A DNA stretch of 43,471 bases from Treponema sp. (GCA_017619795.1 JAFZRP010000052.1:1-43471); one strand, 5' to 3'. Shown: positions 7,753-16,692, counted from the stretch's first letter. A program made the numbers and translations. The notes: generated from the sequence alone by a model not told the origin.

Positions 7753-7780
7753 TTGACATCCCCAAAATCCATGCTATCAT
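7753..7780 (+). promoter_or_regulatory. Sigma-70-type promoter of the galactosidase operon
   Basis: A perfect TTGACA -35 (7753-7758), a 16-bp spacer and TATCAT -10 (7775-7780). The predicted transcription start falls at about 7787, inside the adjacent 29-bp palindrome, so a bound repressor would block initiation. It lies 18 bp after the rlmN stop. Confidence 0.7.
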
Positions 7781-7782
7781 TA

Positions 7783-7811
7783 TTATAGTGATAGTTATAC
7801 TATCACTATAA
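7783..7811. promoter_or_regulatory. 29-bp perfect palindromic operator, probable TetR-family site
   Basis: The left arm TTATAGTGATAGT (7783-7795) is mirrored exactly by ACTATCACTATAA (7799-7811) around a TAT centre. It begins 3 bp after the -10 box and ends 56 bp before the start codon. Size, symmetry and position fit a TetR-family operator. The operon behind it encodes a TetR protein (11099-11770), so autoregulation with induction by a sugar or related ligand is the simplest reading. A transcript hairpin role is an alternative. Confidence 0.7.
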
Positions 7812-7867
7812 AATATCACCTATCAGTCATAATTTTTCTGCCACACCAAATACAAAGGATGTGTTTA

Positions 7868-9601
7868 ATGAAAACTTATTATTCAGAAGAAACCTTTACA
7901 GCGGTTCAGAACAGCATAATCGATACGCTGAACATTTCTGAGTTTATTCAGTCTGAAGAAAATACTGCAAAGAATGCCTGGATAAATATTGGCGGCTGGC
8001 AATCGTGGAATCCTGGCTTTGAGCTTGAACCTGGAAAAAAGCAGCCTTCCCTGCACTGTCATGTGCTCAAGCAGTGGAATACTTACATTGAGTTTCCGGG
8101 AACTAAAGCCCGTCCTTCAAAAAACTTTGTTCTTGGACAGTTTTTTACTTACTTGCGCTGGAACAATACTTATCTTGTTTTTGTATCTTGCGGCAATATC
8201 AATAAGGAAATAAAACCGGCAAAAGAAGTAACACCTCTTCCTCCAGTTCAATTCATCATCAATAGAAAATACAATACTGTTTCTATTGAACTGTGCGATA
8301 CTGGTAAAAGCTGGAACAAAAACGAACTTCAGGCAAAAATTGAAATCTTTACAGCTACCTCTTATTTTGAAGTTAAAGATAAGCTTAAAGAGCTTTTTGG
8401 AAGCTCAGAGGCAACCACTCCTTCTGATCCGTTTTTTGCACCTCGTTTTAATCAGCTGCACTTCTTGGGAAAACGCATTTACGGCTGGGAAAGCTGGTAC
8501 AATCACTATCAGAAAATAAACGAAGGCCTTATTCTCCGTGATCTTGAAGCCATAAAGCAGACAGAAAATCTTATCAGTCTTTGTGAAAACTATACGACAA
8601 ACCAGAACAATGTAATTTTTCAGATTGATGACGGCTGGGAAAAACAGCTTGGAACCTGGGAGATTGATGAAAAGCTTTTTCCAAACGGGCTTAAATCAAT
8701 CACAGAGAAAATTGAAGAAGCAGGATTCATTCCGGGGCTCTGGATTGCGCCTTTTATTGTTGACCTCCGCAGCAAAAGCGCAACAGAGCACCCCGAATGG
8801 CTCTTACGCGATAAAAACGGTTACCTTGTAAAAGCCGGCTTTAATCCTCGCTGGGGTGCAGACGGTACCTTCTATTGCCTCGATCTTAGCCGCCAGGACG
8901 TTCTCGAATATCTTGATAAGCTTTTATACACAATCATAAACGAATGGGGTTTCCGCTATATCAAGCTTGATTTCCTATATGCCGGAATGCACGTTGGAGC
9001 TCACTTTGACGGCAAATCTGCTTACGAAAGCTTTGCAAACGCACTCAAGCTTATTACCTGTCGCAAACAAACCTCCACAGGCAAATCTGTAGCTTATCTT
9101 GGCTGCGGTACACCTTTTGAAATGAGCTTCAACGAGCTGCCACTTTCAAGAACAGGCTGCGATACCTACGAGCACTGGAAGAACAAGCTTCTCCGCTTCC
9201 TCAACTGGAACGGCAGAAACGAAGCTTACCTTAATGTAAAAGATACTCTTGGTCGTGCAATGTGGAATAAAATTATTTTTGTAAACGACCCGGACGTTAT
9301 CTTTATCCGCAAAAATAATTGTTCGCTTACTGATGATGAAAAGCGCCTGATTGCCCTTGCCGCAATTCTTTTTGGAAATCAGATCATGTATTCAGATGAT
9401 CCTGCTGACTGTACTTCACCTGAAGAAATTACTCTTTCAAAAGAAATCAATGCAATGATTCAACAATACAGCAGCGAAGAGTTCGGCATTTTACCAAAGG
9501 GAGACGATTTTTACAGATTGTTTACAAGAAGCGGTCGGTTTGAGGGTTATATCGATCTAGGAAAAACACACAAATGTGTAATTAAGGATTTAGGAAGATG
9601 A
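7868..9601 (+). CDS. GH36-type alpha-galactosidase (melibiase-like)
   Basis: A 577-residue glycoside hydrolase predicted to release alpha-linked galactose from melibiose or raffinose-type sugars. The ATG at 7868 is preferred over 7859 because AAAGG (7854-7858) touches the earlier ATG but is well spaced from the later one. Clan-D motifs are present: FQIDDGWEKQLGTWEID, GLWIAPFIVD, and YIKLDFLYAG with the likely nucleophile D368. RTGCDTYEHW holds the likely acid/base D432. There is no signal peptide, so the enzyme is cytoplasmic and acts on imported sugar. It is shorter than many GH36 proteins of about 700 residues. It is the first gene of the operon; its TGA overlaps the next ATG. Confidence 0.85.
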   Translation: MKTYYSEETFTAVQNSIIDTLNISEFIQSEENTAKNAWINIGGWQSWNPGFELEPGKKQPSLHCHVLKQWNTYIEFPGTKARPSKNFVLGQFFTYLRWNNTYLVFVSCGNINKEIKPAKEVTPLPPVQFIINRKYNTVSIELCDTGKSWNKNELQAKIEIFTATSYFEVKDKLKELFGSSEATTPSDPFFAPRFNQLHFLGKRIYGWESWYNHYQKINEGLILRDLEAIKQTENLISLCENYTTNQNNVIFQIDDGWEKQLGTWEIDEKLFPNGLKSITEKIEEAGFIPGLWIAPFIVDLRSKSATEHPEWLLRDKNGYLVKAGFNPRWGADGTFYCLDLSRQDVLEYLDKLLYTIINEWGFRYIKLDFLYAGMHVGAHFDGKSAYESFANALKLITCRKQTSTGKSVAYLGCGTPFEMSFNELPLSRTGCDTYEHWKNKLLRFLNWNGRNEAYLNVKDTLGRAMWNKIIFVNDPDVIFIRKNNCSLTDDEKRLIALAAILFGNQIMYSDDPADCTSPEEITLSKEINAMIQQYSSEEFGILPKGDDFYRLFTRSGRFEGYIDLGKTHKCVIKDLGR

Positions 9602-11067
9602 TGACAATTTTTGGAAATGAAATAAGCCCGAGTGTAGAAAAAAAGGCTATTCGCCAGCAGAAAAAATTCCTGAAAAAATACGGCGACGACAGAAACAAAA
9701 ACTACTATCTTAAGCTTGTTGATAATGATGTAATCACAAATCCGCTTGGCGTAAAGGTAATTACCCTTTCTTCTGAACCAACTGATTTTGAAAAGCAGCT
9801 TTCTGAGCTTCCATCAAAGCCAATTATAATCGGAAATATCCGCATGGGCTTTGGTCATTACAGAATCTCTATGGCAATGGCAAGTGCAGCACACAAGCTT
9901 GGTTTTACCCCCCTCTGGCTGGACTTAAACTCAATGCCTGAGACTACCTGTACAAAAATAATTGCTTACCAGAACAAGCTTTATTCTACAGGTTCAAGAC
10001 TTTCACAGAAGTTTTCTTTGTTCAATAAGCTTGTATGGGAGCCGCTTAATTATGAAGGTTTTAAGAAGCTTAGCTATAATGTCGGCGACCAGAAAAATGC
10101 AGAACTTATGACAGCCGTTTTCAAAAATATTCCAAAGGATATTCCTTTAATTGCAACACACGTATGGCCAAGTCAGGCAGCAATCCATGCAGGTATGAAA
10201 AACGTAATTAACGCAATTCCGGACAACTGGCCTATGGCACTTCATCTTTCGGAAGGAGCCCTTCACACAGTTCAGACTTACAACACCTACTGGGGCTACA
10301 AAACTCTTCATGGCTTTGAGAAAAACAAAATCTTAAATCCTATGACCGACAAGGATATTGCATATACCGGTCATTACATTGACGATGAACTTGTTGCAAA
10401 CCTTGAAGTCGACTGTAAAAACCGTATTGACCGTTGTAAAACCAGTAAGCCAATCCGTTTTCTGCTCACAATCGGTGGAGCCGGTGCCCAGGGAGATTTC
10501 TTTGCAGCAATAATTAGAACTCTTTTGCCATACATCAAAAGCAACAAAGCCTGTCTTTATATAAACTGCGGAGATTATGAAAACGTGTGGCATAAGCTTA
10601 AGGCAGATATTCCTGAGCTTTCAGAAGCTAAAACTCATTTCAACGACTGGAATGAAGAAAAACTCTTTGCAGAAAAAGCAGCTTCTAATCTTTCTGAGGA
10701 TGAAGGATCAGGCATTCACGCTTTCTGCAACAAGGATATTTTTGCCGCTGTTTACATCACAAATCTTCTTATGCGTGCCTGTGATGTTCTTGTAACAAAG
10801 CCTAGCGAGCTAGCCTTCTATCCGGTTCCAAAGCTTTTTATAAGACGCGTTGGCGGTCACGAAATGTGGGGTGCAATTCATTCCGCAGAGATTGGCGACG
10901 GTACACAGGAATGTGAAACTGTTGCCTTTGCAAGCGAAATGATTAAGCAGCTCATTGAAAATCCAAAAGAAATTGAAAAAATGTGTCATAACATTATAAA
11001 AAATAAAGAGCTGGAGATTTACGACGGCGCATACAAGGTAGTGAGATTATCAGAACAAGTCAGATAA
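9598..11067 (+). CDS. GT-B-like protein of unknown function, putative glycosyltransferase
   Basis: A soluble 489-residue protein that I do not recognise at family level. Its N-terminal half has IGNIRMGFGHYRISMAMASA (about 78-97), similar in layout to the glycine/His loop of MGDG-synthase and GT28 proteins. The middle contains LLTIGGAGAQGDFF, a typical strand-loop start of a second Rossmann domain. ACDVLVTKPSELAFYPVPKL resembles the nucleotide-sugar side of GT-B enzymes. These are pattern similarities, not proof. It overlaps the alpha-galactosidase stop by 4 bp and is followed by the regulator, so it should be induced together with galactoside import. It may be a transferase or a phosphorylase-like enzyme acting on the imported sugar. 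Confidence 0.55.
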   Translation: MMTIFGNEISPSVEKKAIRQQKKFLKKYGDDRNKNYYLKLVDNDVITNPLGVKVITLSSEPTDFEKQLSELPSKPIIIGNIRMGFGHYRISMAMASAAHKLGFTPLWLDLNSMPETTCTKIIAYQNKLYSTGSRLSQKFSLFNKLVWEPLNYEGFKKLSYNVGDQKNAELMTAVFKNIPKDIPLIATHVWPSQAAIHAGMKNVINAIPDNWPMALHLSEGALHTVQTYNTYWGYKTLHGFEKNKILNPMTDKDIAYTGHYIDDELVANLEVDCKNRIDRCKTSKPIRFLLTIGGAGAQGDFFAAIIRTLLPYIKSNKACLYINCGDYENVWHKLKADIPELSEAKTHFNDWNEEKLFAEKAASNLSEDEGSGIHAFCNKDIFAAVYITNLLMRACDVLVTKPSELAFYPVPKLFIRRVGGHEMWGAIHSAEIGDGTQECETVAFASEMIKQLIENPKEIEKMCHNIIKNKELEIYDGAYKVVRLSEQVR

Positions 11068-11098
11068 TGACAGAACAACAATCAAGGAGACATTTATT

Positions 11099-11770
11099 AT
11101 GACACCAAAAGAAAAATACCAGGAAGAAAAAGACAACCTTAAAAACAGCAGAATCTCGAGGATTCTGGAGAGTGCCTTTGAACTTTTTGCAGAAAAAGGC
11201 ATAGACAATGTTACAATGACCGATATTGCTGCCAAAGCAGAAATTGGAGTTGCCTCGCTTTACCGATATTTTGAAACTAAAGAGGAAATTGCAGTTCAAA
11301 CTTCAATCTGGGCTTGGGAAAGACAGAAATCTTTAATTCTACCAGAGCTTTTGACAGACACCTTTAACAATGCAAACGGAATAAATCAGCTTTCGATTAT
11401 TTTTTCAATGTTTATTAAGCTTTACGAAAATCAGGTTAAGTTTTTGCGCTATATCTACTTTTTTGATTCGTATGCAGTTCGTATTAAAATGGAAAAAGAA
11501 CGTCTGATGGATTATGAAAAGACAATCGAATCTACTAAAAACGTTATTGCCGCTTCGATTTCCAAGGGAATTGAAGATAAATCCATCAATTCAAAATATA
11601 AAGAATCTCAGGATGTATTATATTTTACACTAATGCATGCTCTTTTTTCCTCTGCACAGAAGCTTAGCTTAAGCGGAGATATGCTTTTGATGGATGAGCT
11701 TGTAAGCGGCAAGCAGGAACTGGAATTATTGAGTGCATTACTTCTTGATGCACTTAGAGTAATAAAATAG
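11099..11770 (+). CDS. TetR family transcriptional regulator
   Basis: A 223-residue DNA-binding regulator. Residues about 18-65 form the TetR helix-turn-helix (ILESAFELFAEKGIDNVTMT, then DIAAKAEIGVASLYRYFETK). The C-terminal half is helical and divergent, as expected for the ligand-binding and dimer domain. A good AAGGAG lies at 11084-11089. It sits inside the galactosidase operon, directly before the symporter. The 29-bp palindrome at the operon promoter is its most likely operator. The inducer is unknown; an alpha-galactoside or a product of the GT-like enzyme is a guess. Confidence 0.9.
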   Translation: MTPKEKYQEEKDNLKNSRISRILESAFELFAEKGIDNVTMTDIAAKAEIGVASLYRYFETKEEIAVQTSIWAWERQKSLILPELLTDTFNNANGINQLSIIFSMFIKLYENQVKFLRYIYFFDSYAVRIKMEKERLMDYEKTIESTKNVIAASISKGIEDKSINSKYKESQDVLYFTLMHALFSSAQKLSLSGDMLLMDELVSGKQELELLSALLLDALRVIK

Positions 11771-11781
11771 GAGTTTGACGT

Positions 11782-13185
11782 ATGAAAAGTTTAACAAAAG
11801 GAAAGATGTGGTGCTACGCTATCGGACAGTTGGGCTGGTCAATCATCAGCGGACTTATTGGTTCCTGGCTTGTATATTTTTACCAGCCAAGTACAGAAGC
11901 AATAAATGACGGAATGATTTCTCTTATCCCGCAAGGCCGTGTAGTTTTAGGTATACTCACTTTAATCGGTCTTGTTACAGCCATTGGACGAGTTTTTGAT
12001 GCCGTAACAGATCCTCTTGTTGGAAACTGGTCAGACAGCTTAAATCACAGACTTGGACGAAGAATCCCATTTATGAGATGGTCTGCAATTCCTCTTGGAC
12101 TCGTATTTATACTTGTATTCTGCGCACCAGTTCAGCATGTAAGTGCAATAAACACAGTATGGCTTTTTGTTACAGTTCTTGCTTACTACTTCCTTATTAC
12201 CTGTTACTGTACGCCTTACACCTCTCTTCTTGCAGAGCTTCCACATAATCAGGAAGAAAAACTCAAGCTTTCAATGTGCATTTCTCTTACCTTTATTGTT
12301 GGTACCTGTTTGGGCTACACTGCACCAATTATCTGGGGATCTATGATAAGTGGCGGTATGGCAAGAGTTCCAGCTATGCGCATTACCTTTGCAATCCTTT
12401 CTGTAATTGCAACAATCTGTATGCTTGTTCCAGCCTTCGGCTTAAATGAAAAAGATTACTATGAAGCACAGCCGACAAACTCAAATATGTTCAGCTCACT
12501 CGGAAAAACCTTCAAGAACAAGGATTTTAGAGTATTCTTAGGACAGGACATCATATACTTCTTTGGACTTGCAATGTTCCAGACCGGACTTCCTTTCTTT
12601 GTAACAAGTCTTCTTCAGCTACCGGAAGCCTGGACAACTTATATGTTTGGCGGACTCACCTTCCTTTCTCTCGCTTTCTATCCTTTTGTAACAAAAATGG
12701 CAGCAAAATGGGGAAAGAAAAAACTTTTGATTGCCGCCTTTATTGGATTCGTTCTCACCTTTGGATTTACCGCACTTTCCGGCGAAAAACTCAGCTTTAT
12801 CCCTATTTATGTTCAGGCTGTAATTATTGTTGTACTCGGTTCTTTCCCACAGGCAATCTTTGGTATTATTCCACAGACAATTATTGCTGACATTGCACTT
12901 TCCGATGAAGCAGATACAGGTGAATCCAGAAGCGGTATGTTCTATGCTGCCCGAACCTTTGCAATGAAGATGGGACAGTCACTTGCAATGCTTTTGTTTA
13001 CTTCTCTTGCAACAATCGGTGCCTCAAAAGTTGTTGCTGCCGCAAACGAAGTAGAACAGCACGCAGGCGGAAGTCCTCTTGGCTATAGAATTGTTGCATT
13101 AGTTGCGTCTGTTTGCTGTTTGATTGGTGGATTTATAATGATGTTCTACAATGAAAAACGGGTTATGGAGAAGATTAAGGAATAA
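11782..13185 (+). CDS. GPH-family sugar:cation symporter (MelB-like)
   Basis: A 467-residue integral membrane protein with about 12 hydrophobic segments. The family motif is clear near the N-terminus: GRVFDAVTDPLVGNWSD followed by GRRIPFMRWSAIPLG. In MelB, aspartates in this region bind the coupling cation. GPH transporters import galactosides, xylosides and other oligosaccharides with Na+ or H+. The location, 11 bp after the tetR stop in an alpha-galactosidase operon, makes melibiose or a similar alpha-galactoside the likely substrate, with hydrolysis in the cytoplasm. AGGAG lies in the spacer. Confidence 0.9.
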   Translation: MKSLTKGKMWCYAIGQLGWSIISGLIGSWLVYFYQPSTEAINDGMISLIPQGRVVLGILTLIGLVTAIGRVFDAVTDPLVGNWSDSLNHRLGRRIPFMRWSAIPLGLVFILVFCAPVQHVSAINTVWLFVTVLAYYFLITCYCTPYTSLLAELPHNQEEKLKLSMCISLTFIVGTCLGYTAPIIWGSMISGGMARVPAMRITFAILSVIATICMLVPAFGLNEKDYYEAQPTNSNMFSSLGKTFKNKDFRVFLGQDIIYFFGLAMFQTGLPFFVTSLLQLPEAWTTYMFGGLTFLSLAFYPFVTKMAAKWGKKKLLIAAFIGFVLTFGFTALSGEKLSFIPIYVQAVIIVVLGSFPQAIFGIIPQTIIADIALSDEADTGESRSGMFYAARTFAMKMGQSLAMLLFTSLATIGASKVVAAANEVEQHAGGSPLGYRIVALVASVCCLIGGFIMMFYNEKRVMEKIKE

Positions 13186-13194
13186 TACAGACAG

Positions 13195-13222
13195 TGTCAT
13201 TGCCGTGCTAGACACGGCAATC
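13195..13222 (+). terminator. Palindrome closing the galactosidase operon
   Basis: Stem ATTGCCGTG (13199-13207) pairs with CACGGCAAT (13213-13221) around loop CTAGA. It lies 10 bp after the symporter stop and before a convergent gene, where a terminator is expected. There is no real T-tract. Its sequence is nearly identical to the copy after fumC. Confidence 0.6.
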
Positions 13223-13240
13223 TGTCACTCTACATTAGAC

Positions 13241-15370
13241 TTAATACTCAAAAGCACGGACAGCGCGGACAGGATTTGTAATCCACTTGAAGTTGGTCCA
13301 CTGTTCGCCGTCGGAAAAATCTTGAATCATTGCGAGAGTTTTATCTTTGTCTGGTGTTGATGACCAATAGCATTCATTATTGCTTATTTTTTTTGTTTTT
13401 CGTAGATTCTGATATATTTGATTCAACTGTTCAAGTGTTGGCAAATACCAGTCTGATTTTCCACCGCCACTATATTGTTTGCACAAAACTTTGGCCTCTT
13501 CCCAGTCTCCTTCACCTATAATCTCACTGCATTCATAGGCTGTTCTTCCTTCAATATAGAATATAATTCCACCGCCAGGTCCTTTATCGCCAATTTTTGG
13601 AGACGATTTTTTTTCTGTATTCTTAGAAGTCTGAGAATTTGTATTTTTGGAAGTATCATTATTCTTTGTGGAATTATTATTTGCAGATATATCATCCTTT
13701 TTTTGAGTAATTGACAATTCATACAAATCAAAACCGCTCTGAATAAGCTTCTTTGCAAGTACCGGTTGAAGTTCGGAATCACCCTTTACAGAAACAACAA
13801 GCTCAAATCGTCCTTTTTCCAGATTATTCACAGTAACCGAAACAACATTTGCGACTGATTCAGCAACTTTTTTTGCTTTCTCTGCAGTACCACCACCCAA
13901 AGTAACATAAACCGAATATACTGAATAAACAGAAGATGTTGTATCCTCGTTATTGTTTTGATCATTGTTAGTATCAGTATTATTAGTATTATTAGTATTG
14001 TTAGTATTTGAAGTATCGTCATCTGTTGAATCTTCTGATACTGTGTTTGATCCAGCAAGTGTCAAATCATAAATGAAACCGTTTCCTATATTAGCATAGT
14101 GACTTTTTTGCCAATTACAAATATCTCCATTTCTAATTTGTTCGAGAATTTCATTAAACGCTTCTTCTGTTGGGATATAGAATGAGAAAACTGTACCATC
14201 AGAATAATTTAATTTTTTAATCGCACTTTTTAATTCATCAGGAGTTTTTATAGTTTTATAAATTTCCGGTTCAGTTTTATAGATTTTTACAGTATCCTGC
14301 GTAGAAGTGTTTTTTTCATAATCATAATAATTAAGCTCTTCATAAGTGTAAGGACTGCCTTCAACAAGAGCTCCAAAATACTCAAGATAAGACATTTTAT
14401 TGCCTTTGCTTGGATTAGCTTTTATAACTTTTTGTGCTGCGGCATCAGGCGTATGGCTGTCTATTTTTCCCATTTCTTCATGTGTCAAATTAAAAAAAGG
14501 TGGAATTTTTTTAGCATCATCCCAGGTAACATCCATTTGATAGCATTGACCATTTACCTTTAATAAATTCCAAGCATGAGTATCGCTGGAAATCTTTGCA
14601 CAAGGGATTCCAAGATTCTGCATATAATACTGAAAAAGAGCTGCATAACCGGCGCAAACAGTCTTATAGTCAACAGCACAACTATAAGCAGTCTGATATT
14701 TTCCGCCATAATTTCCGGTATTAAGAGCTTCATAATCATATTCTGTAGAAAGACAGATATAATCGTGAATATATTTGATTTTGCTCATTTCATCCGGCAA
14801 GGTTGATGCATAAAAAAGAACTGGCGAAGTCGCTTTCCAGAATTTTTCATAATTTTTTTCAAACTCAGAGCTATCTAGACAGAACACAAAACTAACGCTT
14901 GTTGGAGTACCATCGGAATTATCCCAATATGAAAATTCACCACTCCACCAGAAAATCTCAGGATTATCATGTCGCACGGCAAATAAAGCTTCACGTAACT
15001 CATCTAAAGTAACCTCTACAGGTAAAACAGGATTTTGCTCATTTTTCATTAAGGCTTTATAGCAAACATCGTAAACTGCTTTCTGACGTTGATTTAATGT
15101 ATTTCTGTGAAAAAGAAAAGAATCTGGAATTACTTCTCCCCAAATATTTAGTTTGTCATAGCGTTCAACTCCACGAGCCCTTTTTGGAACCTTAACATCA
15201 ACTTTATTGTGATCCGAAGAATAATCAGGAGAAACAAGGCCTGTAGGATTAGAATCTGAAGGTCTTACCTCTTTTGTAAAATTAGTTTTTACCTGAGCCA
15301 ACAGCGGCTTTTGGAATATAACTGTAGAAAAAATTATTGCGATAAAAGTTTTAGAAATTATTTTTTTCAT
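13241..15370 (-). CDS. Secreted transglutaminase-like protein with C-terminal DUF1566
   Basis: A 709-residue exported protein. Residues 1-25 form a signal peptide (cleavage near PLLAQ). Residues about 195-285 are a transglutaminase/protease-like core with the triad C239 (YKTVCAGYA), H265 (SSDTHAWNLL) and D280 (CYQMDVTWDDA). An Asn/Thr-rich linker around 440-480 (NTNNTNNTNN) leads to a short alpha/beta region. A second Asn/Ser/Lys-rich linker precedes a DUF1566 domain from about 590 to the end (KGPGGGIIFYI, WYLPTLEQLN, CYWSSTPD, VRAVRAFEY). It has its own promoter region and is convergent with the symporter operon. It may modify or cleave proteins or peptides outside the cell; the target is unknown. 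Confidence 0.75.
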   Translation of the reverse strand: MKKIISKTFIAIIFSTVIFQKPLLAQVKTNFTKEVRPSDSNPTGLVSPDYSSDHNKVDVKVPKRARGVERYDKLNIWGEVIPDSFLFHRNTLNQRQKAVYDVCYKALMKNEQNPVLPVEVTLDELREALFAVRHDNPEIFWWSGEFSYWDNSDGTPTSVSFVFCLDSSEFEKNYEKFWKATSPVLFYASTLPDEMSKIKYIHDYICLSTEYDYEALNTGNYGGKYQTAYSCAVDYKTVCAGYAALFQYYMQNLGIPCAKISSDTHAWNLLKVNGQCYQMDVTWDDAKKIPPFFNLTHEEMGKIDSHTPDAAAQKVIKANPSKGNKMSYLEYFGALVEGSPYTYEELNYYDYEKNTSTQDTVKIYKTEPEIYKTIKTPDELKSAIKKLNYSDGTVFSFYIPTEEAFNEILEQIRNGDICNWQKSHYANIGNGFIYDLTLAGSNTVSEDSTDDDTSNTNNTNNTNNTDTNNDQNNNEDTTSSVYSVYSVYVTLGGGTAEKAKKVAESVANVVSVTVNNLEKGRFELVVSVKGDSELQPVLAKKLIQSGFDLYELSITQKKDDISANNNSTKNNDTSKNTNSQTSKNTEKKSSPKIGDKGPGGGIIFYIEGRTAYECSEIIGEGDWEEAKVLCKQYSGGGKSDWYLPTLEQLNQIYQNLRKTKKISNNECYWSSTPDKDKTLAMIQDFSDGEQWTNFKWITNPVRAVRAFEY

Positions 15371-15445
15371 TTTACTCCCCTTTTTTTATAACTTATTAAT
15401 TATACCAAAATGAACAGAAAAGATAAAGTTTATACTTTGTATTCC

Positions 15446-15474
15446 TTGAAATTACCTTTATTCTAGTTTATAAT
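15446..15474 (+). promoter_or_regulatory. Sigma-70-type promoter for the HMA-like gene
   Basis: TTGAAA (15446-15451), 17-bp spacer, TATAAT (15469-15474). The predicted start at about 15481 gives a 31-nt leader containing AGGAG at 15500-15504 before the ATG at 15512. Confidence 0.75.
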
Positions 15475-15511
15475 TATTCTTAATAAAAAAAGTTACTATA
15501 GGAGTGCTATA

Positions 15512-15715
15512 ATGCAGAAAAAGATATATGTTGTCGGAATGTTCGATACCGATACAGCTTCTAAGGTTGAAGCTGCAGTAAAGGGAGTTGCCGGCGTAAC
15601 AGGCGTTACAGCAAATTGTGACAAATCTCAGGTTCTTGTTGATTATGGTGATGAAAGTCAGGAAGCTGCGATAAATGCTGCAATCTCATCCTGCGGTGTT
15701 GATGTATTAGGCTAA
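15512..15715 (+). CDS. HMA-like small protein lacking the CxxC metal motif
   Basis: A 67-residue protein with the beta-alpha-beta-beta-alpha-beta pattern of heavy-metal-associated domains (KKIYVVGM, helix KVEAAVKGVAGV, QVLVDYGDE, EAAINAAISSCGVDV). In copper chaperones the first loop reads GMxCxxC. Here it is GMFDTDT, so both metal-binding cysteines are absent. Two other Cys residues lie at the ends of later elements. The protein is cytoplasmic. It has a strong promoter and RBS of its own, and the 2-hydroxyacid dehydrogenase gene starts 29 bp downstream, so the two may be co-transcribed. Function unknown; copper handling is unlikely. Confidence 0.75.
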   Translation: MQKKIYVVGMFDTDTASKVEAAVKGVAGVTGVTANCDKSQVLVDYGDESQEAAINAAISSCGVDVLG

Positions 15716-15744
15716 TTCCAGCTTTTACACAGATTTTTCATTAT

Positions 15745-16692
15745 ATGAAGCTTACAATTTTAGATGGTCATGCAGTGAATCCTGGTGATTTACCATGGGA
15801 TGCTTTTAAAGAACTTGCAGATATTACTGTTTACGAAAGGACTCCTGCTGACCTTGTTGCCGAACGAATCGGTAATTCTGATGCAGTTTTTCTAAACAAA
15901 ATTAAACTCACCGAAGAGATTTTTAATCTTTGTCCTAATCTTAAATATGTTGGTGTTCTTGCAACCGGTTATAATGTAGTTGATATTGAAGCTGCCAAAA
16001 GACACAACATAATCGTTACTAACATTCCTGCCTATTCTACAGATTCTGTTGCTCAGCATGTTTTTGCATTTATCTTGAACTTTACCAATCAAGTTTCAAT
16101 TCATAATGAATCGGTACAAAATGGCGACTGGATAAAGTGCCGTGATTTTTGTTTCTGGAACTCTTCGCTGATGGAACTTACCGGTAAAACTCTTGGTATT
16201 TTCGGCTATGGAAACATTGGAAAAAAGGTTGCGGAGATTGCAAAAGTATTTGGCATGAACGTTATCTGCTGTACCAGAACTCCAAAAGAAGGAATGCCGG
16301 AAAAAGTGACTTTTGAAGAACTTATGTCTCGTTCTGATTTTGTTTCCCTGCATGCCCCTCTTACAGAACAGACTGCGAACATCATCAACAAAGATTCCTT
16401 AAAGCTGATGAAGAAAACAGCTTATCTTATAAATACAGCCCGCGGTGGTTTTGTTGTTGAAAAGGATTTGGCAGACGCACTTAATAACGAACAGATTGCC
16501 GGGTTTGCGGCTGATGTTCTTCTTGAAGAACCGATGAGCGATAATTGCCCTCTGCGTGGTGCTAAAAACTGTATTATCACTCCGCATATTGCCTGGGCAC
16601 CTTATGAAACAAGAAAAAGACTGCAAGGAATTGCATACAACAACCTGAAGTCCTGGCTTGAAGGAAATCCAATTAACGTAGTAAATAAATAG
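15745..16692 (+). CDS. D-2-hydroxyacid dehydrogenase, glycerate dehydrogenase-like
   Basis: A 315-residue cytoplasmic NAD(P)-linked dehydrogenase. The dinucleotide-binding loop is GIFGYGNIGKKVAEIA (about 151-166). Catalytic residues sit in INTARGGFV (Arg), the acidic patch ADVLLEEPM (Glu), and TPHIAWAPYETR (His). The pattern HNIIVTNIPAYSTDSVAQH is typical of hydroxypyruvate/glycerate dehydrogenases. It would interconvert hydroxypyruvate and glycerate, or a related 2-keto acid, but substrate cannot be fixed from sequence. No clear Shine-Dalgarno precedes the ATG. Its transcript end is covered by an inverted copy of the palindrome family. Confidence 0.85.
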   Translation: MKLTILDGHAVNPGDLPWDAFKELADITVYERTPADLVAERIGNSDAVFLNKIKLTEEIFNLCPNLKYVGVLATGYNVVDIEAAKRHNIIVTNIPAYSTDSVAQHVFAFILNFTNQVSIHNESVQNGDWIKCRDFCFWNSSLMELTGKTLGIFGYGNIGKKVAEIAKVFGMNVICCTRTPKEGMPEKVTFEELMSRSDFVSLHAPLTEQTANIINKDSLKLMKKTAYLINTARGGFVVEKDLADALNNEQIAGFAADVLLEEPMSDNCPLRGAKNCIITPHIAWAPYETRKRLQGIAYNNLKSWLEGNPINVVNK

